A stretch of 64,000 bases of DNA, from assembly GCA_037127315.1 (NCBI GenBank), contig JBBBDQ010001153.1, forward strand, positions 4,707,501 through 4,771,500, given 5' to 3'. The translations under genes and the position numbers were made by a program. The notes beneath the pieces are model-generated. The model was not told where the DNA came from. It saw only the letters and a program-made list of their open reading frames with translations, and searched no databases. This DNA is from Ascarosepion bandense (taxonomy: Eukaryota; Mollusca; Cephalopoda; Sepiida; Sepiidae). This document shows, piece after piece, positions 45,725 to 56,569 of the stretch (position 1 is its first letter; the number at the start of each line of letters is the position of its first letter).

Positions 45725-46320
45725 TTAGATTTCACACAAGATTGTGAAATTTGTAAAAAATGAAGAGAATAGAGTTACTTTTAATTCCGTATTCACAGAA
45801 AGAACATTTGAGAAGATGCATACTTATTTTTCTCGAGTTTAGAACTTTATTATAATTATAACAACGAGTAAAGTTATTTACTGTTAAAAGGATTTTTATT
45901 TAGTATTTTATGCAAATCATTAGAAAACACTATAAAGGCAACCTTTCAGTTTTCACTCAGAATTACTTATAAAAATCTCGAAAAATCATGCAAGCATAGA
46001 AAGTATTAAAAATATGCTGCGCAAAATATTAAAAACACATAACTTCACGAATTCAGACTTTTTTTGCTTTTATTTTAAAGTAATTTTCTCCGTGATGAAA
46101 TTTAATGTGAGTAGAAAATGAACGCATTTCAGTATATTTTAAAAAAGCACAATGCATACATCTGAGGAATATAATTTTGTTAAAACATCAAGAAAATTAG
46201 GTTTATTATCTATTTATTTATTATAAGCTACGTTTTTATGGACATCAAGAGAACTTTTTAAAATAATTTAAAACACTTATATTGACTAAGTATATACTAA
46301 AAATAGTTAACCGTTATACG
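45725..46320. other. AT-rich DNA without recognised gene
   Basis: Nothing recognised. Confidence 0.5.
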
Positions 46321-46519
46321 CAACCCTGATGATTGATTTATTATTATGTCATTTTTTCATTATAAATCGATTTCTGCTATGAAGACTAAAGGCAGGTAGT
46401 GGTATGTTGTTATGACTTAATTTCATGTTTTTTCATATCTCCCTAACATCCCTAACTTTACATAGACAAAGTTCTCCTTAGTGTGTGGACTGTACTTAAC
46501 AAAATACTTTTTTGTATAT

Positions 46520-47570
46520 CTCTTAAGCTGGGGTTTCCATGAATGCTTTTAATGTTTTTGTTTTTTTTATCATTCCAAGTTCACCCACTATCACTGGGAG
46601 GATATTTGTTTTCAATTTCCACATTTTTTTCTATTTCAATTTCCAGGACTTTTATTTTGAGAGTTTTTCGAATTCCTTGGTTGCTATGTTACAATCCGCT
46701 GGACAAGTCATATCAATTAATAAGCAAGTTTCTTTCTTTTTGGTTTTTAACAATAATGTCCAGCCTATCTGCTACAATTTTTCTGTCTGTATAGATGATG
46801 TAATCCTATAGAATGGTGACATCTTCTATTTCTGTAACCGGTGCTGGGTGATGTTCATACCAGTATTTGTTTACATATTTTCCATAGTGTTTGCACATTG
46901 TCCAGTGTAAATATTGCCCTACTCTATCGTGATGATTTTTACATTCATTTGGGGCAAGTACAGAACAACCTGAGATTACATGGTCTATTGTTTCTTGGTA
47001 TTTATCACAAAACCTGTATTTTGGATCAACATTATAATGTATAATTGTTGCCTGAAAGGTTCTAGTAGAAAGACTTTGGTCTTGCACAACAAGAATAAAG
47101 TCTTCAGTTTCACACTTTAATCCACTTGCACGTAACCATCGATGAGTATTAACTTTATCAACATTGGGTTTATTAGCACGTTTTGGATATTGGCTAAGCA
47201 GAGGTTTGTCTTGCCAGCGTTGTTTCATCTGTTCAAGAGCTTTATCCTTGTCTTAGTTTTTCATATTTTTGCTGCAATATTTGGTTCTTGGCTTCTGTTT
47301 TGCTTTTCTACAGAATCTACTAAATGTAAACCTTGTTTGTATTTACTACCTTCTTTTATTATTGAATATTTTTTTCTGTTTTCATATTGTTTAATTAATT
47401 GTATCATCCAGTCCTTTGTTGTTTCTATGGATGTTAGTAAGCCAGAAGTTATTATCTTATATGACAATTCTAGCTGAATAAGAACTCTTCCTACATCTTT
47501 ACGGGGTACGTATAGACGGTCTACATCAGCCTTTGGATGATGCATCTTAGGTTTAGAAAGAAGCTTTCTT
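46520..47570 (-). pseudogene. R2-type LINE copy X, C-terminal zinc motif and restriction-like endonuclease
   Basis: 'VDRLYVPRKDVGRVLIQLEL' (47460-47520), 'THRWLRASGLKCETEDFILV' (about 47090-47150) and 'DQSLSTRTFQATI' lead to the zinc motif 'YRFCDKYQETIDHVISGC' (about 46960-47010), whose first cysteine is missing. 'RVGQYLHWTMCKHY' and 'WYEHHPAPVTE' follow. The PD-(D/E)xK-like nuclease is read as 'ADRLDIIVKNQ' and 'CLLIDMTCPAD' (about 46690-46780). A stop follows 'DVTIL' at 46806. This domain nicks target DNA in R2-group LINEs. The exact clade (R2, R4 or other) is not settled. Confidence 0.82.
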
Positions 47571-47749
47571 GTCTTAGAATCCTATCGTCTGATGTCGTTT
47601 AGAGTCCTGTTCAAGATGTTGAAGCTATATTGGACCACTAGGATGGCAAGGCTATTAATGGCCATAATTCTGTTCTGAAAATTCAATTCAGTTTTTAATA
47701 TCAGTTGCAGCCTTCTATAGTAGTCTTTACGCACTATTTCTTTCATTTT

Positions 47750-48345
47750 TATGGTGACTTTTTCACTCTCTCTTACACCTAAGTACTTTTATGCTTCTTC
47801 TTGCTCTAAGTCTTTTATTGTTACAGCAGGTTCTAAGCTAATTGAGTATGTTTCCTGTAGTGATTCTCGTAAAATTGTAGCTTTAGCACATTTACTCAAA
47901 TTGAATTTCATTCCAATGTCTTCACTGAAGTATTTTATAGTTTGCAGAAGACCTTCCGGCTCATTGTCATTTTTAGCATACAACTTTAAGTCATTCATGT
48001 AAAATAGATGGATTATTTTCTTTTCAGCAATTTTATAACCACATTCTGTCTTGTTAAGTTGACTGGTTAATCCTATTACTGATATGCAAAATAGTAAGGG
48101 AGATAAAGAGTCACCTTGAAATATACCTTTTTTGATGTTTATTTTACCAGACTTGTAGATCCCATTTATATGATTGAGGTAAAGGTTTGTTTCCCATATC
48201 GACATACATTATTTGATGAAATTGATGATGACGGGTGATATCTTGTATATATTTAAAGTCTTTAAAATCCAGGAATGTGGTACACTATCGAATGCCTTAC
48301 GATAATCTAACCAGGCACTACTAAGATTTTTATTATGTTGTCATT
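47750..48345 (-). pseudogene. R2-type LINE copy X, reverse transcriptase
   Basis: 'WLDYRKAFDSVPHSWILKTL' (motif A; about 48255-48320), then after a frame break 'GIFQGDSLSPLLFCISVIGL' (motif B; about 48070-48130), and 'LFYMNDLKLYAKND' (motif C; about 47970-48005). The catalytic YMDD is YMND (47989-48000), one GAT-to-AAT change, which removes a catalytic aspartate. 'MKFNLSKCAKATI' and 'KDLEQEEA' continue the thumb region. Confidence 0.85.
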
Positions 48346-48459
48346 TTTCATCATATTTTGATTTCTGCTATAGCTGCACGACCAACCAAGTCTGCGGGAA
48401 GACCCAAGATATGTCGTGGTGTGTTGTTATGGCTCCATTTCAAATTTTTTCTATCTCTC

Positions 48460-49740
48460 CTAACATCCCCAGTGCCACACAGACAAAGTTCTCCCCAGCG
48501 TGTGGACTGTACTTAACAAGACATTTTTGTATATCTTGTATATATTTAAAGTCTTTAAAATCCAGGAATGGGGTACACTATCGAATGCCTTACGGTAATC
48601 TATCCAGACTCTACTAAGATTTTTCTTTGCATTGTAGCAGTTTTCCAGGATCATTTTGTTAAGAAGTAATTGTTCTTTATATCTGTAGCAGCCACGTTTG
48701 CACCCTTTTTGTTTAAGCGGTAGTGTGTCATTTCTTTCCGAGAAGAAATATGTCTGTTTTGTTAAAATAGATGTTAATAGTTTGTATGTTGTCAGAAGGC
48801 ATGTCATTGGTCTGTAGTTTTTCGGGTTGTTTGTGTCACTATTCTTGGATAGAAGAAATGTAATTCCTTTTGTCATCCATGCAGGAATTTTAGTGGAATC
48901 GTTAACCATTTCTTGAAGTTCTTTGGTTATTTTTTTATGTGCTGTATTTAAATAATATAGCCAAAAGTTTGGTATTTTATCTATTCCTGAAAATTTCCAA
49001 TTGTGTCTTTTTTTCAGTGCACATTTACTATCCTCTTCTGTGATTCCAGCCCATGTCTGTTCTGGTCTGTTTTTCATTCGTACTATCTCTTGCGTAATCC
49101 AATCTACTTCTTTGTTATGTTCTTTAGGGCAAGCCCATATTTTTTTCCCAGAACTGTATAACTTCTTCCATGTTTTTTTTTAGTGGGGGGCGGAGACTGT
49201 CACTTCAATTCTTCTTTTACGTATTTCCCTGTTTCTTTGCATCAGTTTGAAAAATCTTGTTTTGTCTGTAGAATCTTGATCTTTTCTCATAGCGTCTTAT
49301 TTTTTGAGCCTTCAGTTGTATTGTTTGCTTTATTTTTTCCTTAGTTGATAGGACTTCATTTTCATTTTTAATGTATTTTCTTTCGACTCTTCTGCCTTTT
49401 CTAGTTCTTACATTTATTCCTCTTGTCAGTTCATCGAGTACTGATAGTTCACTTCTAATTTGTTCGATTTCTTTTTCTATTTTTCTTTTCCAAGGTGAAT
49501 CTTCATGTCAGCGAGGCTGCCTTGTTTTTAATTTAATGTTCAATTTTTTTGTTGCTGCTATTGCTGATGCATATATTGCTTCATTGAGATTTATATGAGT
49601 GTCTTTTTTATCCAAAATTAATTTGAGTGCTGCATTGTAGAGCTTCATAGTTTCGAGGTTGTGCTTTTTTTGTTGTAATTTTGGGAGTTGTTTTCGTCCC
49701 TCCATTGCAATATTTTGTATCTGACTTATATGGTTCTTGA
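48460..49740 (-). pseudogene. R2-type LINE copy Y, ORF middle part with internal deletion
   Basis: 'QLPKLQQKKHNLETMKLYNA' (about 49640-49700), 'WKRKIEKEIEQIRSELSVL' (about 49420-49490), 'FSGIDKIPNFWLYYLNTAHK' (about 48950-49000), 'ITFLLSKNSDTNNPKNYRPM' (48810-48870), 'TCLLTTYKLLTSILT', and 'WIDYRKAFDSVPHSWILKTL' (RT motif A; about 48545-48605). The frame 48460-49077 stays open over 205 codons. The reading then passes straight into the C-terminus, so no RT activity is possible. Confidence 0.82.
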
Positions 49741-49762
49741 TTTATTCCTTGGCTTCTTGTAT

Positions 49763-50074
49763 CAGTCAGTCAGTTAAGTGCCATGCGCGATACACGCTTG
49801 GGCGATCATGTCTCGAAAGAGACATGACTGACTGGGCAGAAGATTATCCCGCAGTAGGTTGCCATTGCTTTCTGCGGTAGACTGGTTGCTGACCAAGGCT
49901 ATAGAACCCAATCTGTCCTGCTATTTAACCCATAACTGGAGGGAAGTGACGGATTAATACCTTTCCCAAGGGTATTTGCGCGTAAGTGAATACAATGGAT
50001 TCAACTGGAATTCGAACTCGGCTCCCCGGTTTCTCGTTCCGAGACGATATCCACTGTACCACAACGCACATCCC
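49763..50074 (-). mobile_element. tRNA-derived SINE, full-length, with 12-bp target duplication
   Basis: 312 bp flanked by GGCTTCTTGTAT at 49751-49762 and 50075-50086, a perfect 12-bp target-site duplication. On the minus strand the head has A-box-like TGGTACAGTGGATAT (about 50049-50063) and B-box GAGTTCGAATTCC (about 50008-50020). The body has the palindrome ATGTCTCGAAAGAGACAT and ends with the CTGACTGACTGATA tail. It interrupts the R2-type LINE copy Y, so it inserted later. Confidence 0.93.
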
Positions 50075-50113
50075 GGCTTCTTGTATACTGTTCTTGTTAT
50101 CCGTAAAAGGATT

Positions 50114-50570
50114 CTATTCAATGTGTTTTGAACTCGTTTTATTGCCGTCTTGTAACTGACTCAGATCACACCTTTCCAGCACTTCTAAACTTACAGCATT
50201 ATCTTCACAGTGATTTGTGTGTATCATGGTTTCTACATTATGAACTGTGGCTGGTTTGATGTTACTACTTTTTATTTCTGATTCCGGTTCTCTTTCATAT
50301 TTTGTTGATTCGTCTATTCTCGTTGCAATTATTTTTATCTCATTAATTTCAGCCTCTTTCAATCGGTTATTTCGCATGATGTATCTTCGTACATCGGCTA
50401 ATTTATTTTCGTCAATGTACTTTCTATTTGTTTGTCCTTTTTTCGCCAAAAGTCATATGTTTGGCGAGTAATGTGTTTTTGAGTTTTGAGTAACGTTTCA
50501 TGAAATGCAGTCATAACGACTTTGTACTCCTCACGAGACCATTTTATTTTGTCTTTCTTTAAATATACAG
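50114..50570 (-). pseudogene. R2-type LINE copy Y, N-terminal ORF part
   Basis: 'KIKWSREEYKVVMTAFHETL' (about 50495-50555) is a Myb-like N-terminal start (W-REEY-) of this LINE group. After a frame change at about 50450: 'GQTNRKYIDENKLADVRRYI', then 'NRLKEAEINEIKI'. It runs to a stop at 50114, near the SINE insertion. Upstream, GTCGAGACGCAGTGTAACTTGG on the minus strand (about 50600-50625) is the 5' region also found at 17095-17215. Confidence 0.8.
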
Positions 50571-51122
50571 TTATAGATCTAGCTGAAGAATTATCTGAAC
50601 TGCCAAGTTACACTGCGTCTCGACTGCCTCGTTTAGGAAGTCCCGGCTCGCAAGTTAGTATTTATTAAGGAGGAAGAGTTCATTCCAATGTAGATAGAGC
50701 ACCATAAAACCCACCTCCTAAAATCTTAACTGTGCAGCCAATCTAACTTGGCTAATTTGTGGAGTTTTGATCAAACCATACCTGTACATCCATTGGTTGA
50801 ATGTGGATAACTCTAAAGATAGCTCAGCTTCAGTCAGTCCTTCCTTGTTTACTGCTATTAAGGAGCAATATTCGTCTTTTCTTTGTTACTGATATCTGAG
50901 CATCACTCTAGCAAAATTTTATGGCTATAATAAGATTTTCTTGTAGGTTCAGTAGTAGGTTATTAAAACCACTGGTGAAGTCAAGGGGTTAAGCAGTGAA
51001 GTGGGCGTAACTCGCCTGGTGGATAGTAGTTATAGTAGTCTGAGAATATTATACGCACATGTTGCTCTGAGCTGTAAAACTTTATTTTTGAAACTGATGT
51101 AACCGCCTTTTTGAAAGTGTTT

Positions 51123-51123
<1 letters not shown>

Positions 51124-51174
<51 letters not shown>
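51124..51174. repeat. (TAGA)n microsatellite
   Basis: About 12 units, at the upstream edge of LINE copy Y. Confidence 0.96.
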
Positions 51175-51360
51175 CTTTATTTGAAAAAGAAATCACTCGA
51201 GTGGCGGTCGAGAGCGAGGGAAAATTTACTCGCCCCAAAATCATTTTACTCAACCGACTCCATTTTCTTAATAGTCGCCTTCCGTAAACATAGCGTGAAT
51301 CTCTGGCGGAAAACAAAAAATGAAATTTTTATTAAAATTTCGAACGTGTTAGAAAGGATT

Positions 51361-51540
51361 TAATTTTTTTTTAAATAATAACAAAGAAATTTGATCTTTT
51401 CTTTTAATAATACCATAAACATTTTGATGATATAACTTTATTTTTATTAAGTTTGAAAAAAAAATGGATATCATGATGTTTAAACATCATGATATCCATT
51501 TTTTTTTCTTTTTTTTTTAATTGAGTGGAGGTACCTAAAT
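51361..51540 (-). repeat. Dispersed repeat, copy 2, carrying a palindrome
   Basis: Minus-strand order GGTACCTCCACT, AAACTTAATAAAAA, TTATTAAAAGAAAAGATCAAA as in 12446-12620. Between the first and second block this copy has the 54-bp palindrome (next entry). No coding. Confidence 0.65.
51455..51508. repeat. Perfect 54-bp palindrome
   Basis: Left arm 51455-51481 and right arm 51482-51508 are exact reverse complements with no spacer: GA(9)TGGATATCATGATGTTT and its complement, centred on TTT|AAA. It can form a 27-bp hairpin in single-stranded DNA or RNA. Confidence 0.97.
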
Positions 51541-52231
51541 TCGTAGTTTCTTTCTTTTGTTTGACTGCAACATCCATCTCATAGATGATAAAAAGAATAG
51601 CAAATCTGATTTTCTCAATGATTTTTATAAAAAAATTGCTTATTTGTATAGTTTGTTTTTCAGTGCATGGTTGAAGGAAGTATGCATATTTTTTTCTTTC
51701 TTTTAAATGTTTGTTTCTTACTTTTTGTAAGCAGGGAGCAAAATTAGATGTTGAGTCAAGGATAATATTTTTCTAAATGATTTTCTAACAATCTGTGAGC
51801 GTCTTTAATCTGAGCAACAGAGACATTTTGGTTCTACTCTGGAAGCATTAATTAAACAAATGTTTACCCTGACCGGGATGATAAAAGTTAGACAGGAGCT
51901 TGTCAATATAAATTCCATTTGTCAGATCTTGCTTTAATGATTGTGAGATGTCACTGCCTTTTGTTTAACCACACATTTCAATATAAATCAGGCACATGCA
52001 TAAGACCAAAGAGTTCAATAATGTCATTGTAGGTCATTCTAAGTAACTTGTGAACCTTCAATGGCATACTTTTGGATTGTAAAAAGAATCAGATTTTCTT
52101 TTCCTATATTTGAAGGGTCACGTTTCATTGCAAGATTTTTAATCAACTGTAGGCAAGTAAAGCAATAAAGTTTAATCGCCCAATTAAGTTTTTAATTGAC
52201 TGAGTTGATCAGGCGAGGAAAATCTCAAAGG

Positions 52232-52269
<38 letters not shown>

Positions 52270-52860
52270 CCAGAAAATCATGGTTGTGTCAGCACTTTGT
52301 TACAGGTTTTATGCTCCTGGTACATTTGATCCATGAACAATTTTACCAGACTCATGTAACTCTAAAATAAAAATAAGACATGGAATTTGAACAAAGGAAA
52401 TATTAGCAAATATATTGATAGGATATTTTATAAAAGGAAAAAAAAAGATAAGATTAAATTAAATTTGAAGAGTTAAAAGCATCCTTTAGTGGGAGCAAAG
52501 CAATACCTCTGTTTGTTATAAGTCACCAAAAAATTAGTATATTCCTTCAAATCTCATGGAACATGCAATTATTGTCAGGGGACAGTAACTCAAAATCTCG
52601 TGGACAGTGATTATCACTGGGAAGAGGGCAGTAATTGAATACAGTAAAAACAACCACTGATTCTCATTAAATTCTCTATTTTCACTATGGCAACCTATCA
52701 GTTACATATGTAAATATAGACCATTTCATACCTATTCAAGTAAAAGAAATTGACAAATTTTTCCATCAGTTTAAATTTTATTTTTTCTCAATTGGGCCCA
52801 TGAAGGTGAACTAAGAAATAATTAACATTATAATAACTCAAGCGGGTGTATACATTCTAG
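51541..52860. other. Non-repetitive-looking DNA without recognised gene
   Basis: A CT/TA dinucleotide run lies at 52231-52270. No family recognised. Confidence 0.45.
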
Positions 52861-52862
52861 GA

Positions 52863-53189
52863 TTGAGATATGACAATTCATTTATCTCTACACATTTCCA
52901 TGTTGCCATAACTAATCATGTTAGGGATAAAAACATCTCCGAAAAGTTGAACCTAGATATTCTAAATTTTACATTTAAGGCAAATATTTCACCCAGTGAT
53001 GAACTGCAAAAATATCTAACTGAGACAAGTTATGATCCAAGATCAAAGATTATGTGGGCATATGCAAGAGTAGAGAGGAATCAGGCTTACTACCAAACTG
53101 ATAGGCTGCTGTATCATGGTTCTTACATTTGTATGGCCATCAGGGCTAGAGACTTCATAAGAGATATTCCAATCATTTTCACATGAGTT
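52863..53189 (+). CDS. Unrecognised 107-codon open frame, doubtful
   Basis: ATG to stop, 107 residues, with a mixed charged composition unlike the low-complexity frames nearby, including 'SPSDELQKYLTETSYDP' and 'MWAYARVERNQAYYQTDRLL'. No domain, signal peptide or membrane segment is recognised, and no clear splice sites frame it. It could be a decayed retroelement piece or chance; I would not treat it as a gene without support. Confidence 0.2.
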
Positions 53190-54880
53190 ACTATCAGCAA
53201 CACCTACACATCAGATGGATGATCAAAATCTGTGAAGCAGAAGTTCTGAAGCAGGCTGCTTGCAAAAGTTCACAGTCTCTTCAAAAAGTATAGGTCAGAT
53301 AGCCTGACTATATAGTGCACATGACCAACCATCAACTCTCTAAACAAGTTTCCCACATCAGGATCATAGTTTAAATCCAACTCATCATTAGGGATCATTT
53401 CAAAGTTGAAAGGTACATGTCAAGATTTCACTGTCTTTTACCAAGTATCAAGATTCAAGATATAAATTATAATTGTTTTCATTTTGCATTGCTACACATA
53501 GAAAATATATAAATCCATGTCTTTTTCCACTTTGTCCCATTGTCTTGATAAAAATGTTAATTACTGATATAGTATGGAAAAGTGGTCACTAAAGTATATC
53601 ACTCTTTCATAATTACTTTACATGCTCAGACAGCAATAATTTTTAAAAAAAGCTATTACCTTCGTTTCCAACTTTGACAGGACAAGACAATGCAGAAAAT
53701 ACAGATAAAGAATCTTGAATAATGAAGTGGAAAGGAAATGAGATAAATCTGACAATGTAATCAAACAATAAATGTAATTTTCAGTTCACAGTTTTATGTT
53801 AAATGATTCAATTGACAATGTCAACAAGATCCACTTTAACAAGCATGAACATGTATTTTGTAAGGCAGGTGAGTGTTTTTAGATAAGTCAATGATAACCT
53901 TAAGATAGCACCTAAGAAGTACTGAATTCAATTAAAAATGTCTTTAATATTTTTTTAAAAGCAAAAGATTTTAATAATCTAGTCACTTCTACTTGTTTGA
54001 TTTTAAAGTTCAATGTACAAAAATTTTGTAAAGTGGCCCAAATTTATTTTGAAATGAAATTATGGGAAGATTGTTATCATCAACTTTGGTATCCAATATT
54101 TAAAATTACACATATAGGTCCTTTTTGTCACTAATGATAGTTTTATATGATGTTTTTTCTTATTAAATTTAGATTATATATTTATAATAACATTATTTAC
54201 AATAACTTTTATACTAAATCTATCAATAATACATAATTCCTGATCCATGACAGTCTTTTTTCATGATTTTCAATGCATGTCAATGGTTATAGCATTAATA
54301 CTTTAGTATTTATTTATGCATATAAGAACTTTTTCTATTAGTAACAGTTACTTTAATTATATATATGCAAAAGATAGATGATGAGAGAAAGAGAGAGAAA
54401 AAATAAAATAACTGCCAGTTTTGAAGAAAAACAAAATAAGACATATAGAGAAAATTTCATTAAATAATATACAATATGCGAAAGGTATACTTCTCAACAA
54501 ATGACCCATTATTGGCAAGGCAATTGTGCAAAACTCCAGGTGCAATCAAAAATCTTTCTTTTTTCAATAAAGGAAATTTCAGGAGATGTAATGGATAGTA
54601 GCTCAAAATAAGAAATCAGAGAGCCAAGTCCAAATTCTTATCAGGTTCAATACATTCACTTAGATGCAAATAACTTTGGTAAAGTATGAATCTATTTCCA
54701 ACCCAACTCTAGAATAAATGGTAGGATTTGTACCTGAAAAAAATCATTGTTATTCACAATCTTCAATAAATTCATTGAAATCCTGATACTTTCTGCTATA
54801 AATTGCATTCTTCATATGACCCAAAACAAATAAATCTAAAATTGTGGTATCAAAAGACTTTACTGCCAAAATCAGTTGAG
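53190..54880. other. AT-rich DNA without recognised gene
   Basis: No motif recognised on either strand. Confidence 0.45.
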
Positions 54881-54882
54881 TG

Positions 54883-54883
<1 letters not shown>

Positions 54884-54937
<54 letters not shown>
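54884..54937. repeat. (CA)n-(TA)n microsatellite
   Basis: CA run followed by TA run, directly before the LINE C-terminus. Confidence 0.95.
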
Positions 54938-54939
<2 letters not shown>

Positions 54940-55365
54940 CACTCCTTAAACAGTGCAAACTTCACTGGCTAGGCCATGTCCACTGTATACCAGATGGTTG
55001 CATTCTAAAAGACCTCCTGTATGGAGAGCTGGCCTCAGGAAGAAGACCCACTGGGCAGCCACAACTGTGGTATCGTGACATCATAAAACATGCTATGAAA
55101 GCTGTGGGCATCAACACAGTGTCATGGGAGAGTGTAGCAGTCAACCAGTTCAAATGTAGAGGAACCCTAACCCAACAACTTAAATCAAGAGAAGAGCAAC
55201 TAACACAATTTGCCATGGAGAGGTGGGTTTGCAGGAAGCAAGCTGACAGCTTCAACAAACCAGAAACAAAACATAAATACAGCATCTGCAACAAAGAGTA
55301 TCACTCCAGCATCAATTTCTACAGTCACAGATGCCAATGCTCCAGTCAAGCAGACAACTAGGATG
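54938..55365 (+). pseudogene. LINE C-terminal region with zinc-finger-like end
   Basis: The open frame continues out of the TA repeat and reads 'LHWLGHVHCIPDGCILKDLL', 'YGELASGRRPTGQPQLWYRD', 'KHAMKAVGINTVSWESVAVN', and ends 'YSICNKEYHSSINFYSHRCQ'. It matches the common LINE end 'L-WLGHV-RMPD-RIPK--LYGEL--G-R--G-P-LR-KD'. The final C--C-(12)-H-like pattern is a degenerate C2H2 finger. It is uninterrupted for about 140 codons, so it is one of the younger pieces here. The RT upstream is absent, as in 5'-truncated insertions. Confidence 0.85.
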
Positions 55366-55429
55366 TTACCCATGGTCAACCCTGACTAATATATTAGACC
55401 TACTAATATATATATTAGTAGGATGCTTC

Positions 55430-55900
55430 TAGTTTAAAATCATTTGTTTCTGATGAAAGGCTGAGGCCAGTCTGAAATATCAAATATATATATATAATAA
55501 TAGAAATAAATAAATACTGTCAAAAAAACATTTTTAACTTACAACTTTTTAGTAGTTTTTTTTATACACATTAAGACAGTATATATGGATTATCATTATG
55601 CTATATATATATATATATATAGGAAAAATTATTAAAGAGTTGTGAGCTTAAAAATGTATTTTTTTGACAGTATTTGTTTATTTCTATTAATATATTTTAT
55701 ATTTCCGACCGCCCTTGGTCCTTCGTCAGAAACAAATGATTTTAAAATTTATAAGTATTATTAAAGATAGGTTTACAAATATTTTTTTAAAAATCTGTCG
55801 CTTTCTGCGTTACTTGATGTAAACAAACTCTCTCCACAGTGAAATACATTTCTAATTTGAATTTTAAAATCATTTGTTTCTGATGAACGATAATTTTTCC
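55430..55900. repeat. Inverted pair of PLE-terminal-like repeats
   Basis: 55440-55555 (+) and 55635-55750 (-) are reverse complements in their shared parts: AAAATCATTTGTTTCTGA, ATACTGTCAAAAAAA and TTTTTAA-CTTACAA. Each has a hammerhead-like CUGANGA - hairpin - GAAA order (55452-55483 and the complement of 55708-55733). Stem I and the cleavage site are not convincing. A third short piece (AAAATCATTTGTTTCTGATGA) is at 55864-55885. Confidence 0.6.
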
Positions 55901-55949
55901 TATATATATTAAGGCAGTATACGTGGATCATCACTATGTTATTTGGACC

Positions 55950-55989
55950 CTATATATATATATATATAGATATATATATATATATATAT
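55950..55989. repeat. (TA)n microsatellite
   Basis: TA run with one GA interruption. Another run is at 55602-55621. Confidence 0.93.
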
Positions 55990-55992
55990 CAA

Positions 55993-56562
55993 TGGTAGCC
56001 TTTAAAATAGTAGGCACTCATACATTATTTACATATCATTCATTTAGTAATGAATTTGAACACTCTTGGCTACTGGCGTGTACTCACATTGGGTATATAA
56101 CACCCTAAAAGCCACCATCCTCAACTGGACGCCCATATCTTAGAGGTAGAATTGCCGACTGGTATCAATTTGCTCGAGTTTCAATTCTGGCTAGAAGCAA
56201 TCGGATGTCTAACTGTACTGATGAGCTGTGATACAACAAAACAGGACTGTCTGCAGATGACTATTTACACTCTTGCCCACTGATTGAGTACTATGGAGAA
56301 ATGATAGACTTTAAAAACAGTAGGTACTCATGCATTTATGCATCATTCATTCAGTAATGAATTTGGACACTCTTGGCCACTGGCGTGTATTTACATTGTG
56401 TATATAACATGCTAAAATCTGCTTTCCTCAACTGAGTGCCCATTGCTTAGAGGTAGAATCACCGATTGATGTCAATTTGGTTGAGTTTCAATTCTGGCTA
56501 GAAGCAATCAGATGTCTAACCATACTGATGATCTGTGATACAGCAAAACAGGACTGTCTGGA
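55993..56562 (+). mobile_element. Tandem pair of SINE-like repeats
   Basis: Two diverged copies (about 55993-56280 and 56305-56562) in the same orientation share CACTCTTGGC-ACTGGCGTGTA, CTTAGAGGTAGAATTGCCGA/TCACCGA, GAGTTTCAATTCTGGCTAG and CAAAACAGGACTGTCTG. The stretch from CTTAGAGGTAGAATTGC to GAGTTTCAATTCTGGC resembles the A- and B-box spacing of a tRNA-Gly-like head, suggesting a tRNA-derived origin. Confidence 0.6.
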
Positions 56563-56569
56563 AAAAAAA

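Larger units (their letters stand above)
46325..48345 (-). mobile_element. R2-type LINE, 5'-truncated copy X
   Basis: The minus-strand element starts inside RT motif A at about 48340 and runs to a 3' end with the tail ATAATAATAA near 46330-46350. It encodes the rest of the RT, a CCHC-like zinc motif and a restriction-like endonuclease. It directly abuts the 3' end of copy Y. Frames break several times. Confidence 0.85.
48346..51120 (-). mobile_element. R2-type LINE copy Y, internally deleted, with SINE insertion
   Basis: The minus-strand element has a 5' region (50575-51120), N-terminal ORF (50114-50570), a SINE (49763-50074), ORF continuation (48530-49740), then a direct jump from just after RT motif A to the protein's C-terminal 'KNVLLSTVHTLGRTLSV' (about 48470-48525) and the 3' UTR (to about 48346). 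The missing part is most of the RT, the zinc motif and the nuclease. The 3' UTR resembles that of copy X at 46330-46520. The 5' limit is uncertain. Confidence 0.8.

Noticed and set aside
46539..46811. Plus-strand frames with hydrophobic runs at 46.5-50.4 kb
   Set aside because: They are antisense shadows of the R2-type LINE on the minus strand.
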